The notes under the pieces were generated by a model. It did not search any database and was not told the origin of the DNA. It saw only the letters and a list, made by a program, of their open reading frames with translations. The position numbers and the translations under genes were made by a program. From Methylacidiphilum infernorum V4 (lineage in GTDB: Bacteria > Verrucomicrobiota > Verrucomicrobiia > Methylacidiphilales > Methylacidiphilaceae): a DNA stretch of 64,000 bases. This document shows, in pieces, positions 39,379 through 48,378 of the stretch (position 1 is the first letter of the stretch; the number at the start of each line of letters is the position of its first letter). The DNA lies in the NCBI RefSeq assembly GCF_000019665.1, contig NC_010794.1, positions 372,001-436,000 on the forward strand, in the 5' to 3' direction.

Positions 39379-40620
39379 ATGCCCAAGGGTTCTACTGAAT
39401 GGATTTCAAAAAACCGGGAAAAGTTGTTTTCCCTTCTCGAAAGTCTTGTTCGTATTCCGACCATCAACCCTCCCGGAGAAAAATATTTAGAGATAGTGGA
39501 GTTTTTGGATGCGGAGTTCCGGCGCTTGGGATTGGAAACGCAGATTATCCAAGTACCCGAGGAGACGGTCAAAAAGCAGTTGGGATCGGCTTCTTATCCC
39601 CGGTATAATTTTATTGCCCGGTGGAACCTTCGAGCTGAAAAAACTGTTTTGTTTAATTCTCATTTTGATGTAGTGCCCGTATCCGGAAAATGGAAGCATG
39701 ATCCCTTCGGAGGGCAACGAGATGAAAAGTGGATATACGGTAGAGGCTCTGTGGATATGAAAGGCCCCCTGGCAGCCAGCATTTTTGCCTTGCAAGCCAT
39801 CAAAGAATTAAAAATCGATCCCGTTTTTAACGTGGAATATGCCCTTGTTGCGGATGAAGAAATCGGAGGGGAGTTGGGTTCGGGTTATATCGTTAAAAAT
39901 AAGCTTGTTAACCCAGATTTCGTTATCGTTTGTGAGGGAGGCTTAGGGAAAAAGATAGGCGTAGGGCATAATGGAATAATCCAGCTGAATGTCACCGTTA
40001 TAGGCCGAGCGTCTCACACGGCTTACCAGGATAAAGCCTTAAACTCTTTTCTAGAAGCGGTCAACCTGGTTAGCTTTCTGGAGGGATTTTTTAAAAAGAC
40101 GATGGGAGAAGCAAAAAGGGTATTTGTTTCTCCATCCAGGGAAAAACTCAAACCCATCGTCAATATCGGGGGAGTGGTTTCCTCTGGCCCTGGAGCGAAA
40201 ATCAACATTGTTTCCTCGGAAACTTCTTTTACCATCGACAGGAGACTGACTCCCTCGGAGAATCTGCAGGAAGTGGAGGAAGAGATCAGGGAAGCGATTG
40301 AAAAATGGTCGAAAAAGAGAAGAACAAAGGTGAGGATAGAAGTTATTCACAGGACAGAACCCTGTGCCATTGGTTGCGATTCTGACTTTACAAGGGCTTT
40401 CAAACAAGCCGTAGAAAAAATAAAGGGGAAAAAGGCGGTCTTTACCATAAGCAGAGGGGCCACGGATATGCATTTTTTCGTCAAGGGGCAAAAATGCCAA
40501 GCCGTTGGGTATGGCGTGGATGGCGAAGATATCCATGCCATTGAAGAAAGGGTTTCTATAGATGATCTTGTGAAAACTGCCCAGGTTTATGCAGAGTTCC
40601 TTTGCTCGCCCCGTCCTTGA
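39379..40620 (+). CDS. M20 family metallopeptidase (ArgE/DapE-like)
   Basis: This 413-aa two-domain enzyme has the metal site: SHFDVVPV (His), GRGSVDMKGP (Asp), ADEEIGGELGSGY (Glu-Glu), a Glu in VCEGGLGKK and a late His in GEDIHAIEER. The dimerisation lid lies between (GRASHTAYQDKALNSFLEA). It cleaves amide bonds such as N-acyl amino acids or succinyl-diaminopimelate; I cannot tell which. It is divergent from tldD. Confidence 0.93.
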   Translation: MPKGSTEWISKNREKLFSLLESLVRIPTINPPGEKYLEIVEFLDAEFRRLGLETQIIQVPEETVKKQLGSASYPRYNFIARWNLRAEKTVLFNSHFDVVPVSGKWKHDPFGGQRDEKWIYGRGSVDMKGPLAASIFALQAIKELKIDPVFNVEYALVADEEIGGELGSGYIVKNKLVNPDFVIVCEGGLGKKIGVGHNGIIQLNVTVIGRASHTAYQDKALNSFLEAVNLVSFLEGFFKKTMGEAKRVFVSPSREKLKPIVNIGGVVSSGPGAKINIVSSETSFTIDRRLTPSENLQEVEEEIREAIEKWSKKRRTKVRIEVIHRTEPCAIGCDSDFTRAFKQAVEKIKGKKAVFTISRGATDMHFFVKGQKCQAVGYGVDGEDIHAIEERVSIDDLVKTAQVYAEFLCSPRP

Positions 40621-40668
40621 GTCGCTACTTGGGATCATCGACAGGGGGGGATGGCGGTATTCAGACCA

Positions 40669-40742
40669 TGCATCCGTTGGGACTTGAACCCAAAACCTTC
40701 GGCTCCGGAGGCCGACGCTCTGTCCAGTTGAGCTACGGATGC
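40669..40742 (-). tRNA. tRNA-Arg (anticodon CCG)
   Basis: The minus strand folds into a full cloverleaf: acceptor GCATCCG (40742-40736) pairs with CGGATGC (40676-40670), the anticodon stem TCGGC/GCCGA holds loop CTCCGGA, and the T arm has GGTTCAAGTCC. The anticodon CCG (40708-40706) reads CGG, arginine. The discriminator is A and CCA is not encoded in the DNA. It lies between the peptidase and ferritin genes. Confidence 0.93.
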
Positions 40743-40795
40743 AGTTTTAGATGGGATTGAAGCAATGAGGACGAGATAAAAAAAGCAAAAAGGGA

Positions 40796-41344
40796 TCAGT
40801 CACTGCTTTCACCCATGGAAAGCTCTTTGGGAAATTCTTTGTTTTTGGAAAGGCCTTTTCGGGCCAAGTAATCTTCTACAAGCATAATCTGCTCTTTTCC
40901 TGCACGTTGGACCATTTTTAAAAGCTGGTCCATGAGTGTAACCTCTTCAAGTTGTTCCTTGACAAACCATTGCAAAAAGTTATCGGAGGTAAAATCCCTT
41001 TCTTCTTTTGCCAGCCTGACTAGATCATGAATTTCCTTGGTTACATTGATTTCTCTTTCGAGAGACAACTTGATGGCCGACTCAGGGTCTTTGAAAGAAG
41101 AATCGGCTGGAGGAATGGGGGGAATACTCACCGCTACATCGTTATCAACCAAAAAACGGATGAATTTCAGGCCGTGTTGTCTTTCTTCATCGGCTTGGTT
41201 GAAAAAAAAGGCGGCAAGTTCTGGCAGAGCTTCTATTTCGAAATAAGAACCGATGGCCAGGTACAATACAAAGGCTTGAAATTCACTGCCGATCTGTTTG
41301 TATAAAAAGGGAACGATTTTTTGACTTATGATCATAGTTAACAT
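40796..41344 (-). CDS. ftnA: Ferritin (non-haem)
   Basis: This 182-aa protein is a four-helix iron-storage subunit. FVLYLAIGSYFEIEALPELAAFFF and QADEERQHGLKFIRFLVDN hold the ferroxidase Glu and Exx-His ligands, LEREINVTKEIHDL gives the middle Glu and NFLQWFVKEQLEEVTLMD gives the Gln/Glu of helix D. It stores iron oxidised with O2 or H2O2. The start may be the first ATG (41344) or the second at 41335; neither has a Shine-Dalgarno. Confidence 0.93.
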   Translation of the reverse strand: MLTMIISQKIVPFLYKQIGSEFQAFVLYLAIGSYFEIEALPELAAFFFNQADEERQHGLKFIRFLVDNDVAVSIPPIPPADSSFKDPESAIKLSLEREINVTKEIHDLVRLAKEERDFTSDNFLQWFVKEQLEEVTLMDQLLKMVQRAGKEQIMLVEDYLARKGLSKNKEFPKELSMGESSD

Positions 41345-41685
41345 GTAATGAAATTAAGATAAAACAAAAGAAAAATCCTTTTTCTTTTATCATTTACCTG
41401 CTCAACAGCAAAGTGGATTACCCTCTTTTTGGGCAGCAAGAAAGGACGGCGGCAGCGCGGAAAGAAGAGCTCTTTTGTTTTCCCTTCTTGGGGAAGCTTG
41501 TGGGTTTCTAAAGCCGGGACCGAAAGTGGCCGGTTGGCATGAGCTTACCTTTGAGCTGAATTGAACTCTAGCCACGGTACAGTTCGGCCTTCCGAAAGGC
41601 TTCCTTGGAGTGCCGTTTAGTATTGAAGAGGAAAACGGCAACACCCAGCGAACTTCAAAAAAACTCCGCTTGGAGGATAGAAACA
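41345..41685. pseudogene. Gap between ferritin and parA with possible coding remnant (plus strand)
   Basis: No intact gene is supported. On the plus strand, 41401-41511 reads LNSKVDYPLFGQQERTAAAR and onward to a TAA; another frame reads GFLKPGPKVAGWHELTFELN to a TGA at 41562-41564, then continues TLATVQFGLPKGFLGVPFSI and SIEEENGNTQRTSKKLRLED to 41717. Protein-like composition in two frames with internal stops suggests a decayed gene. A 95-codon minus-strand frame starting with ATGA at the parA stop is also open, but its composition looks like a shadow. TTCGG-CCTT-CCGAA near 41583 is a small hairpin. Confidence 0.35.
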
Positions 41686-42450
41686 TCATTTTAGCTTTTC
41701 GAGGAATTCCAATGTAAATTTTCTATAACTGACACACCCCGTGCTGGAGGGATCGTAAAGGGTAATGGGCTTACCGTAGCTTGGTGCCTCTGCCAACCGC
41801 ACCGTTCTTGGAATAATGGTATTGAAAACAAGATCGGGAATATGCTTGCGGACGTCTTCGACTACCTGTTGGCATAAGTTCGTCCGGCTATCATACATAG
41901 TCAAAAGAATGCCTAGGATGCTTGGGGGAAAAGGGACGAATTTTTTAAGATTCTCTAGGAGCCTAAACATCTTGGCCAGTCCTTCCAAGGCATAATACTC
42001 GCATTGGATTGGAATAATGAGCCAATCCGCCGCAACCATCGAATTGACCATGAGCAAACCAAGAGCGGGAGGACAATCAAGAATGACATACTGATAGGAA
42101 GTGTTCGCCAGGGAGTGTCTGAAGAGTTTTCTAAAAAGGGAGAACGAATCCGGCCCTTCTGAAGTTTCATTTTCCCAATTCGCAAGTTCCAAATTCGACG
42201 GAATCAGTTCCAAGTTCATGTAGGGAGTAGAGATAATTTGCTCTTGTAGCTTTTTTTCTCCTGTTAAAACAGGATAAAGGCTCTTACCTGAATCGATTGA
42301 AAAGCCAACGCCACTGGTCGCATTGGATTGTGGATCTACATCAACGAGGAGAGTTGAAAATCCTTTTTCAGCAAGACAGGCGGAAAGATTGATCGCCGTT
42401 GTGGTTTTCCCCACTCCGCCCTTCTGGTTTGCAATCGAAATAAATTTCAT
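41686..42450 (-). CDS. parA: ParA/Soj-family chromosome partition ATPase
   Basis: This 254-aa deviant-Walker ATPase has QKGGVGKTTTAINL (residues 9-22), VDVDPQSNATSGVG, VILDCPPALGLL and the chromosomal-type tail RLAEAPSYGKPITLYD. The start region lacks the N-terminal HTH of plasmid type I ParA, so it fits chromosomal Soj-type proteins that work with ParB. No parB follows and none is elsewhere in the window. It is divergent from gldA. Confidence 0.94.
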   Translation of the reverse strand: MKFISIANQKGGVGKTTTAINLSACLAEKGFSTLLVDVDPQSNATSGVGFSIDSGKSLYPVLTGEKKLQEQIISTPYMNLELIPSNLELANWENETSEGPDSFSLFRKLFRHSLANTSYQYVILDCPPALGLLMVNSMVAADWLIIPIQCEYYALEGLAKMFRLLENLKKFVPFPPSILGILLTMYDSRTNLCQQVVEDVRKHIPDLVFNTIIPRTVRLAEAPSYGKPITLYDPSSTGCVSYRKFTLEFLEKLK

Positions 42451-42583
42451 GGGTAAGGGGTATTTGACCCTAAATAAAGAAAACTAAATTAACATTTTGA
42501 TCATTTTGAGTTAAAATAAAAGTCCAATATTTTCGCTCTCCCCTTTCCTGCTGTTGAGGATTAAAGTAGAACCGTGGAGAGAC

Positions 42584-42613
42584 TTGACATTTTTTGTAAT
42601 GTTTTAATATTAA
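42584..42613 (+). promoter_or_regulatory. Candidate promoter for the gldA cassette with short leader
   Basis: A perfect TTGACA (42584-42589) is followed after 18 bp by TATTAA (42608-42613); TAATAT at 42605 overlaps. The ATG at 42626 is 12 bp after the -10, with no Shine-Dalgarno, so the leader would be only a few bases. Confidence 0.5.
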
Positions 42614-42625
42614 AATCTCTTTTTC

Positions 42626-43564
42626 ATGATAAAGGTAGATAATCTTGTTAAAACTTATTCGGGTTATACAGCCCTCAATGGGATAAGTTTTGAAGTTAAA
42701 AAAGGGGAAATCGTGGGATTCCTGGGCCCTAATGGGGCTGGGAAAACGACGACGATGCGTATCCTGTCCTGTTATCTCCCTCCCACAAGTGGAAAAGTTG
42801 AAGTTGCCGGTTTCGATGTTCTTCAAAAACCAATTGAAATCAAAAAAAGGGTGGGATATATGCCCGAAAACGTCCCCCTTTACACGGATTTAAGGGTCAG
42901 CGAATATTTAAAATACAGGGCTAAACTTAAAGGAATAAGAGGAGGGCAGGTTAAAGAAAGAGTTCAATCGGTCCTCAAGCTTTGTCATATTGAAGAGGTC
43001 TCTTCAAGCATCATAGGAAATTTGTCCAAAGGGTATCGGCAGAGAGTAGGGCTAGCCGATGCCCTGATCCATGATCCCGATCTTTTAATTTTAGATGAAC
43101 CCACGATAGGCCTAGACCCTAACCAGATTCGCTCTGTTAGAGAATTGATTCGCAATTTAGGCCAACGCCACACGATTATTCTTTCATCCCATATTTTAAG
43201 CGAGGTTGAAGCCGTATGCAGCCGTGTTTTAATTATAAACAAAGGGAAGATCGAGGCGGCGGATACTCCAGAAAACCTTTCTAAACTTGTTCGAGGCGGC
43301 AGCGTTGGAGCGATACGCTTGGAGCTCTCCTGTAAGCCTTCAATAGCTAAAGAAGCATTTGAACTTATTGAGGAAGTGGAGGAAGCGGAAGTTTTAGAAG
43401 AATACCCGGGTGGCTGGACGGTCATTCAGATTTGGCCAAAACCGGGTAACGATATCCGGGATAGGATTTTCGATGTGGTACAGAAAAAGGGATGGCGACT
43501 CAGAGAGATGTCGAGAGTAAAGGCAACCTTGGAAGATATCTTTGTGGAGTTGACACAGGATTAA
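42626..43564 (+). CDS. gldA: ABC-2 transporter ATPase (GldA-like)
   Basis: This 312-aa ATPase has Walker A GPNGAGKTTTM, the signature LSKGYRQRVGLADALIHDP, Walker B LLILDEPTIGLDP and switch His in ILSSHILSEVEA. YMPENVPLYTDLRVSEYLKY is typical of GldA/NosF-like export ATPases. It is followed by two membrane-associated genes of the Gld type and a DUF4340 gene in one direction. The name follows the cassette, and no gliding motility is implied. Confidence 0.9.
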   Translation: MIKVDNLVKTYSGYTALNGISFEVKKGEIVGFLGPNGAGKTTTMRILSCYLPPTSGKVEVAGFDVLQKPIEIKKRVGYMPENVPLYTDLRVSEYLKYRAKLKGIRGGQVKERVQSVLKLCHIEEVSSSIIGNLSKGYRQRVGLADALIHDPDLLILDEPTIGLDPNQIRSVRELIRNLGQRHTIILSSHILSEVEAVCSRVLIINKGKIEAADTPENLSKLVRGGSVGAIRLELSCKPSIAKEAFELIEEVEEAEVLEEYPGGWTVIQIWPKPGNDIRDRIFDVVQKKGWRLREMSRVKATLEDIFVELTQD

Positions 43565-43637
43565 AAATTTTCTGTTCTTTACTATTAGATATTTTGTTTA
43601 AAATAACTTTTTTGAAGATCTAGTTTATGATTGAGGA

Positions 43638-44393
43638 ATGGCTATGGCTTTTATGACTTTGTTTCAAAGGGAAATTAAAAGTTTTTTTGTATCACCTATA
43701 GCCTATATTCTTCTCTTTTCTTGTTCTTTGATTAATGGAGCCAGCTTTGTATTCTGGCTCAATTATATAACCATCAATAATATCAAGGAATTTACCCTCT
43801 TGCAGGCTTGTTTGAATGCCTTTTTTTTCTGGTTTTTGCTCCTAGTTCAGGTTCCCGTTTTAACGATGAGGTCTTTTTCAGAAGAATACAAGTTAGGAAC
43901 TATCGAGATGATCCTGACGGCTCCGGTAAGAGAGTGGGAATTGGTGTTGTCGAAGTTTTTTGGATCGTTCTGTTTTTTTGCCGTTCTTTGGTTACCGATG
44001 ATTTTATACCTGGGAGTTCTCCGTATAGTTTACGGGCATTCCTTGGGAATGAGTGTAGGTATGATCGTCATGCCCTTTTTAATGTTATTTCTTATCGGAA
44101 TGTTTTTTATATCTATTGGTATTTTTATCTCTTCGCTTACAAAAAACCAGATTGTTGCGGCCATTCTTTCCTTTGCTTTGATTTTTCTTATTTTTTCGTT
44201 AAGTTTCTTAATCTATCTTGGAGTTGGAGGGCAAACACGGGAGATGATCTCATACCTCTCTTTTTTAGACCAAATGGATACCTTTTCCCGTGGTATTTTC
44301 GACTCCAGACCCGTGGTATTGTTGCTTTCAGCCACATTCTTATTCTTGTTTCTAACCGAGAGGATCTTGGAATGGAGACGGTTGAGAGAGTAA
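43638..44393 (+). CDS. gldF: ABC-2 transporter permease (GldF-like)
   Basis: This 251-aa membrane protein has about six helices, starting with FFVSPIAYILLFSCSLINGASFVFW and including ILSFALIFLIFSLSFLIYLG. FSEEYKLGTIEMILTAPVREWELVLSKFFGSF is the loop typical of ABC-2 permeases of this type. ATGs at 43638 and 43644 are both possible; GAGG just upstream is better spaced for 43644. It lies 74 bp after gldA. Confidence 0.87.
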   Translation: MAMAFMTLFQREIKSFFVSPIAYILLFSCSLINGASFVFWLNYITINNIKEFTLLQACLNAFFFWFLLLVQVPVLTMRSFSEEYKLGTIEMILTAPVREWELVLSKFFGSFCFFAVLWLPMILYLGVLRIVYGHSLGMSVGMIVMPFLMLFLIGMFFISIGIFISSLTKNQIVAAILSFALIFLIFSLSFLIYLGVGGQTREMISYLSFLDQMDTFSRGIFDSRPVVLLLSATFLFLFLTERILEWRRLRE

Positions 44394-44433
44394 TTCAAAG
44401 AAAGGAACGGCTCGTGGACATGAGAAGGCGCCT

Positions 44434-45912
44434 ATGAAGGGAGTAAGAGTTTCTCATCCTTTAAGATTTCAACTTAGAATCAATAATATACTTACTATCC
44501 TATTAATGTTTGCGATTGTATGGATGGTGAATTACTTGGGATACAAGTATTACTATCGCAAAGATTTTTCAAAGGGAGGATTGTATACTCTTTCATCCAA
44601 AACAATTAATGTTTTGAAGTCTCTTCCGGAACCTGTAAAAATAATCGTAAGTTTAACCAATTCAAAACTACAATCAGATATCGATACCCTACTGAAAGAA
44701 TATAAATACTATGGAGGCAATAAAATAATTATAGAACACATAGATCCTGCATTAAACCTTGAGAAAGCGGAGGCCTTGGCCAAGAGGTTAAAATTTGATC
44801 TTCAAGAAAATGTGGTGATTTTTGAATACAAGAATTTTCATAAGTTTGTCAGTGATAGTCAACTTGTAGAATATGATAATTCGGTGGCTATGTTAGGGCA
44901 ATCTCCTCCAATTAAGGCTTTTAAAGGAGAACAACAGTTTACTGCAGCCATATTGTCCGTAGTGGAGGGCAAACCTGCAAAGGTCTATTTTCTTACTGGT
45001 CATGGTGAGCGAAGCATCGATAACTATACTCAGCCTGGGGGTTATGGAATTATCGCAAACCAGATTAGAAAGGAAAACATGGAGCCTCTCAACCTCAACA
45101 TACTTGAGAGTGGTTCTATACCTGATGATGCTTCGGTTCTTGTTATTGCGGGTCCCAAAAATCCCCTTTCTTCTCCTGAAATTCAAGCTATAAACCGGTT
45201 CTTGGACGCCAAGGGGAAACTGATTGTTCTTGAAGGAGCTAATTCAAATTCGGGATTGGAGTCCGTTCTTTCGAATTATGGCATAGTTTTTCAAAATGAT
45301 AAAGTCGTTGCCATCGGCAGACTCATCGGAGGAATCGGAGGAGAAATGATCATCGATAAAGCTGCGGGGACGCATTTTGCCGATCACCCCGCGGTAAAAG
45401 CGATGATCGGATATACTTTGCAACTCCCCGATTGCCGCTCAATCAGTTTGGCAAGCGAAGCATCCAACCCTAATGTTAAAAAAGTTACGGCTCTTGTGAA
45501 GACCCCGGAAGGGTTTTGGGGAGAAACAAATTGGAAGCAGGAAGAAAAACCTAAATACGATCCCGGAGTAGACATTGCAGGGCCTTTAATCCTTGCGGCT
45601 GTATATGATGGCGGTGAGGTGCCCGGAAAGGAGGGGATTCATGTTTATGGTACAAGGATTGCCGCGGTGGGTTCCTCGGCATTCCTGGCCAATCAATATA
45701 TCAAGCCAGACGGCGTTGACTTTTTCATCAACTTGCTCAATTGGATGCTTCAAAAAGAGATGGCATTGGGCATTGCACCGAAATCGATTCAAGATTTCGG
45801 ATTGAGTGTCCCTGCCTCACAAAGACAAACAGTTGCCATGATCTGTCTGGTTACAGTTCCCTTTGCTTTTTTAATACTTGGTGTTGGAATGTATTTTTCA
45901 AGGAGAAGATGA
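44434..45912 (+). CDS. gldG: GldG-like ABC-type auxiliary protein
   Basis: This 492-aa protein has an N-terminal helix (LTILLMFAIVWMVNYLGYKY) and a large extracytoplasmic GldG/DUF7088-type domain: KDFSKGGLYTLSSKTINVLKSL, VYFLTGHGERSIDNY, VLVIAGPKNPLSSPEIQAI. A C-terminal helix (MICLVTVPFAFLILGVGMYF) ends the protein. Its partner is the gldF-like permease. Function is unknown outside gliding bacteria. Confidence 0.85.
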   Translation: MKGVRVSHPLRFQLRINNILTILLMFAIVWMVNYLGYKYYYRKDFSKGGLYTLSSKTINVLKSLPEPVKIIVSLTNSKLQSDIDTLLKEYKYYGGNKIIIEHIDPALNLEKAEALAKRLKFDLQENVVIFEYKNFHKFVSDSQLVEYDNSVAMLGQSPPIKAFKGEQQFTAAILSVVEGKPAKVYFLTGHGERSIDNYTQPGGYGIIANQIRKENMEPLNLNILESGSIPDDASVLVIAGPKNPLSSPEIQAINRFLDAKGKLIVLEGANSNSGLESVLSNYGIVFQNDKVVAIGRLIGGIGGEMIIDKAAGTHFADHPAVKAMIGYTLQLPDCRSISLASEASNPNVKKVTALVKTPEGFWGETNWKQEEKPKYDPGVDIAGPLILAAVYDGGEVPGKEGIHVYGTRIAAVGSSAFLANQYIKPDGVDFFINLLNWMLQKEMALGIAPKSIQDFGLSVPASQRQTVAMICLVTVPFAFLILGVGMYFSRRR

Positions 45913-45930
45913 TCCAAACCTCTAGAAAAA

Positions 45931-47724
45931 ATGAAAAATTTTCGCTCTACCCTGGTTCTTTTTATTATTGCCGCTTTGCTTATCGGCTATATCTCCTTGT
46001 TTGATAAGAAAATAAAGTCAACGGAGGAAAGACAGAGAACCGAGAATGAACTTTTTCACGTGGAAGCAAGCGACATCAATTGGCTGCAAATCAAGTCGCA
46101 ATCGGAAACGGTGGTACTGGAGAAAAAGGATAACCAGTGGAAAATTACCTCTCCGATACACGTGGATGCCGATGAACGAACAATTGATCGCTATTTAGTT
46201 GATCTTCAGTACCTGGAAATACGGAGAGAAATTCCTCAAACGGAGCTTCCCAAGGAGGATATTCTAAAACAATGGGGGTTCTCTAATCCCTCCCTTGAGA
46301 TCAGTTTTAAGACTTCCAAGGGAAAATATGATTTAATCGTTGGGAGAAAGACCGCCGTTAGCGAGTTGGTTTATGCTAGGACTTCTCTCGGATCGAATGC
46401 ACCGGTTTATTTGATCAGTTCTAGTATTGCGGATTCTTTAAAGAAGGGATTGGATGATTTACGGAGCCGTGTGGTTTTTCATTTCAATCCGTTTTCTGTA
46501 GAAAAGTGTGGAATCAGGCAGATGAGCGGTCCATCCTTTTCGGATTATGCCGTGTTGAAGAAAGGCAAACAGTGGGAGATTCAAAAACCGGTTTTGGCCA
46601 GGGCGGATAGCACAAAATTAGAACAGTGGTTCAACGACCTTCTTTCTTTGCGCATCGATAAGTTTGTTTCGGATGACGGATCGAATCTTAATCAATACGG
46701 CTTAGACAGTCCAAGGTACCAGATATGGGTGGGGCAGTCGGGGAAAAAAGATGAAGATAAACTTTTAGTTGGAAATAGCCTTTCTTCGAATTCAAAACAG
46801 GTCTATGCAAAAATGGCGGCAAACAATTCTGTTTTCATCCTTGAAACGGATATGATCAATCGGCTTGTCCAAAATTTTTTAGATATAAGGGATAGGCACG
46901 TATTCCCTGCGTTTAGTGAAGAGCAGGTTGATAAAATAGGGTTCCAGGGTAAGAACTTGAAATTGTTTTATATTAAAAAAGGCGGCGATTGGCAGAGCGA
47001 GGAAACAGAAAAGGGATTGGCTAACAAAACTAAGATTAAAGATTTTATAGAAACATTGCGCAACCTGGAATCTCAAGAAATCAAGCAAGAGCAGATGGAG
47101 ATCAAAGTCTATGGATTAGACAATCCTGAAGAGAAAATAGAAATCGAGTTCAATCCCGGGATAACCATGGATAAGGGGCAAAAAGTTGAGCTTTACCTGG
47201 GAAAAGTTGAAAATGGGCTCATTTATGCCAAGAATTCCATCGAACCCTTCGTCTATACTCTTAAAGAAGAATTTACGAAAAGTCTCCCGAAGACGCCTTG
47301 GGATTGGAAAGATTTATCGGTTATGCAATTAGATCCCCAAGAAATTACTCAATGGGATGTCTCCTCAGCCTTGCAATCCTTTTCCGTCAAAAGAAAAGAG
47401 GGCAAATTGATAGCTACGGGGATGGCCGATACGGACGAAGAAAAGCTAAAAGACGGTCTTGAATACCTGTCCCATCTCAAAGCGGTAAGATGGATCGGTC
47501 CCCAGGGAACGGAGTTATCAAAACCCCAGGTAAAAATAACCGTTCATGCCAAGAAAAATTATATTCTTCTTATTGGACCTTCTTTGCCTTCGGGAGGAAG
47601 AATGGCCTTGATAGAGGGAAATCCTTTAGCCTTTGAGTTGGAGGAGTCCATTTTTAGAGTCCTTACCTCGCCGCAAAAAAATCCGAGCACTTTACAGGAA
47701 GCAAAGCCTCAAGCCTTGAGATAA
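45931..47724 (+). CDS. DUF4340 domain protein
   Basis: This 597-aa protein has one N-terminal membrane helix (STLVLFIIAALLIGYISLF) and a long extracytoplasmic region with repeated DUF4340-like units: WLQIKSQSETVVLEKKDNQW, KWKITSPIHVDADERTIDRY-like and DLIVGRKT, then again EKLLVGNSL-type and VELYLGKVENG elements. DUF4340 proteins commonly follow GldF/GldG-like genes and are thought to act with them. It is 18 bp after gldG, so the four genes form one operon. Confidence 0.82.
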   Translation: MKNFRSTLVLFIIAALLIGYISLFDKKIKSTEERQRTENELFHVEASDINWLQIKSQSETVVLEKKDNQWKITSPIHVDADERTIDRYLVDLQYLEIRREIPQTELPKEDILKQWGFSNPSLEISFKTSKGKYDLIVGRKTAVSELVYARTSLGSNAPVYLISSSIADSLKKGLDDLRSRVVFHFNPFSVEKCGIRQMSGPSFSDYAVLKKGKQWEIQKPVLARADSTKLEQWFNDLLSLRIDKFVSDDGSNLNQYGLDSPRYQIWVGQSGKKDEDKLLVGNSLSSNSKQVYAKMAANNSVFILETDMINRLVQNFLDIRDRHVFPAFSEEQVDKIGFQGKNLKLFYIKKGGDWQSEETEKGLANKTKIKDFIETLRNLESQEIKQEQMEIKVYGLDNPEEKIEIEFNPGITMDKGQKVELYLGKVENGLIYAKNSIEPFVYTLKEEFTKSLPKTPWDWKDLSVMQLDPQEITQWDVSSALQSFSVKRKEGKLIATGMADTDEEKLKDGLEYLSHLKAVRWIGPQGTELSKPQVKITVHAKKNYILLIGPSLPSGGRMALIEGNPLAFELEESIFRVLTSPQKNPSTLQEAKPQALR

Positions 47725-47726
47725 CT

Positions 47727-48302
47727 TCAAGATTTTGAGTTTGTTGGCGTTAGATCCTGGTTGAGTTCTTCTTCAATTTTCTGTTTGTCTTGGTATTTTT
47801 TTATGCTTTTAAAGATTACGAAATAGGAGACCAATGCAGCAGGCAACCCGATCACCAAAGAGCCGATGAACATCGGCCATCCTATATGATAGAGTTCTTG
47901 CCAACTTATTAATTGTCTTAGTTCAAGATGTTGAAGTTTGGGTAAAATCTTTTTGAACTGGTGGGCATCTGTTCCAAGGAGTATTAAACCGATTTTATAC
48001 TCCAGCCACATGAGACCCGGAACAAAAGGTAAAATGATGTCGTGAGCGGCAACCCCTATGGCTGCAGCTACTTTGCTGACACGTGTGAGCCAAGCTGATA
48101 AGATGGCCAAGATAGTTTTAAATCCCCAAAAGGGGGTAAATCCATAAAAGACGCCTATCGCAAAACCCAAAGCAATGGAATGGGCCGAAACGGGCAATTT
48201 TCGAAGAGCCCTATGGCTTTTCTCGAAATGATGGGTAACGAAGGAAAAAAAATTCTTTTTTTTAATTTGTTGCTCTGGAATAGTCTGAGAAGATTTTTCC
48301 AT
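47727..48302 (-). CDS. DUF2062 membrane protein
   Basis: This 191-aa protein (from the ATG at 48302, MEKSSQTIPEQQ) has the DUF2062 pattern: ALGFAIGVFYGFTPFWGFKTILAI and AAIGVAAHDIILPFVPGLMWLEYKIG, then a helix pair (WPMFIGSLVIGLPAALVSYFVI). It should lie in the inner membrane. The frame reaches farther upstream to 48374, but MEKSS fits the family start. Convergent to the DUF4340 gene, 2 bp apart. Confidence 0.77.
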   Translation of the reverse strand: MEKSSQTIPEQQIKKKNFFSFVTHHFEKSHRALRKLPVSAHSIALGFAIGVFYGFTPFWGFKTILAILSAWLTRVSKVAAAIGVAAHDIILPFVPGLMWLEYKIGLILLGTDAHQFKKILPKLQHLELRQLISWQELYHIGWPMFIGSLVIGLPAALVSYFVIFKSIKKYQDKQKIEEELNQDLTPTNSKS

Positions 48303-48378
48303 ATTAAATAGCTTATAGCAACCAGGGTGGGTAGGGAAGAGACAAAGGTTAACCCTATAGAGAAAAAAAAGCAATATT

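Noticed and set aside
41402-41689. 95-codon minus-strand frame starting ATGA at the parA stop
   Set aside because: Overlap looks operon-like, but composition (Ser/Pro/Arg-rich, no hydrophobic pattern) resembles a shadow, and it resembles no ParB.
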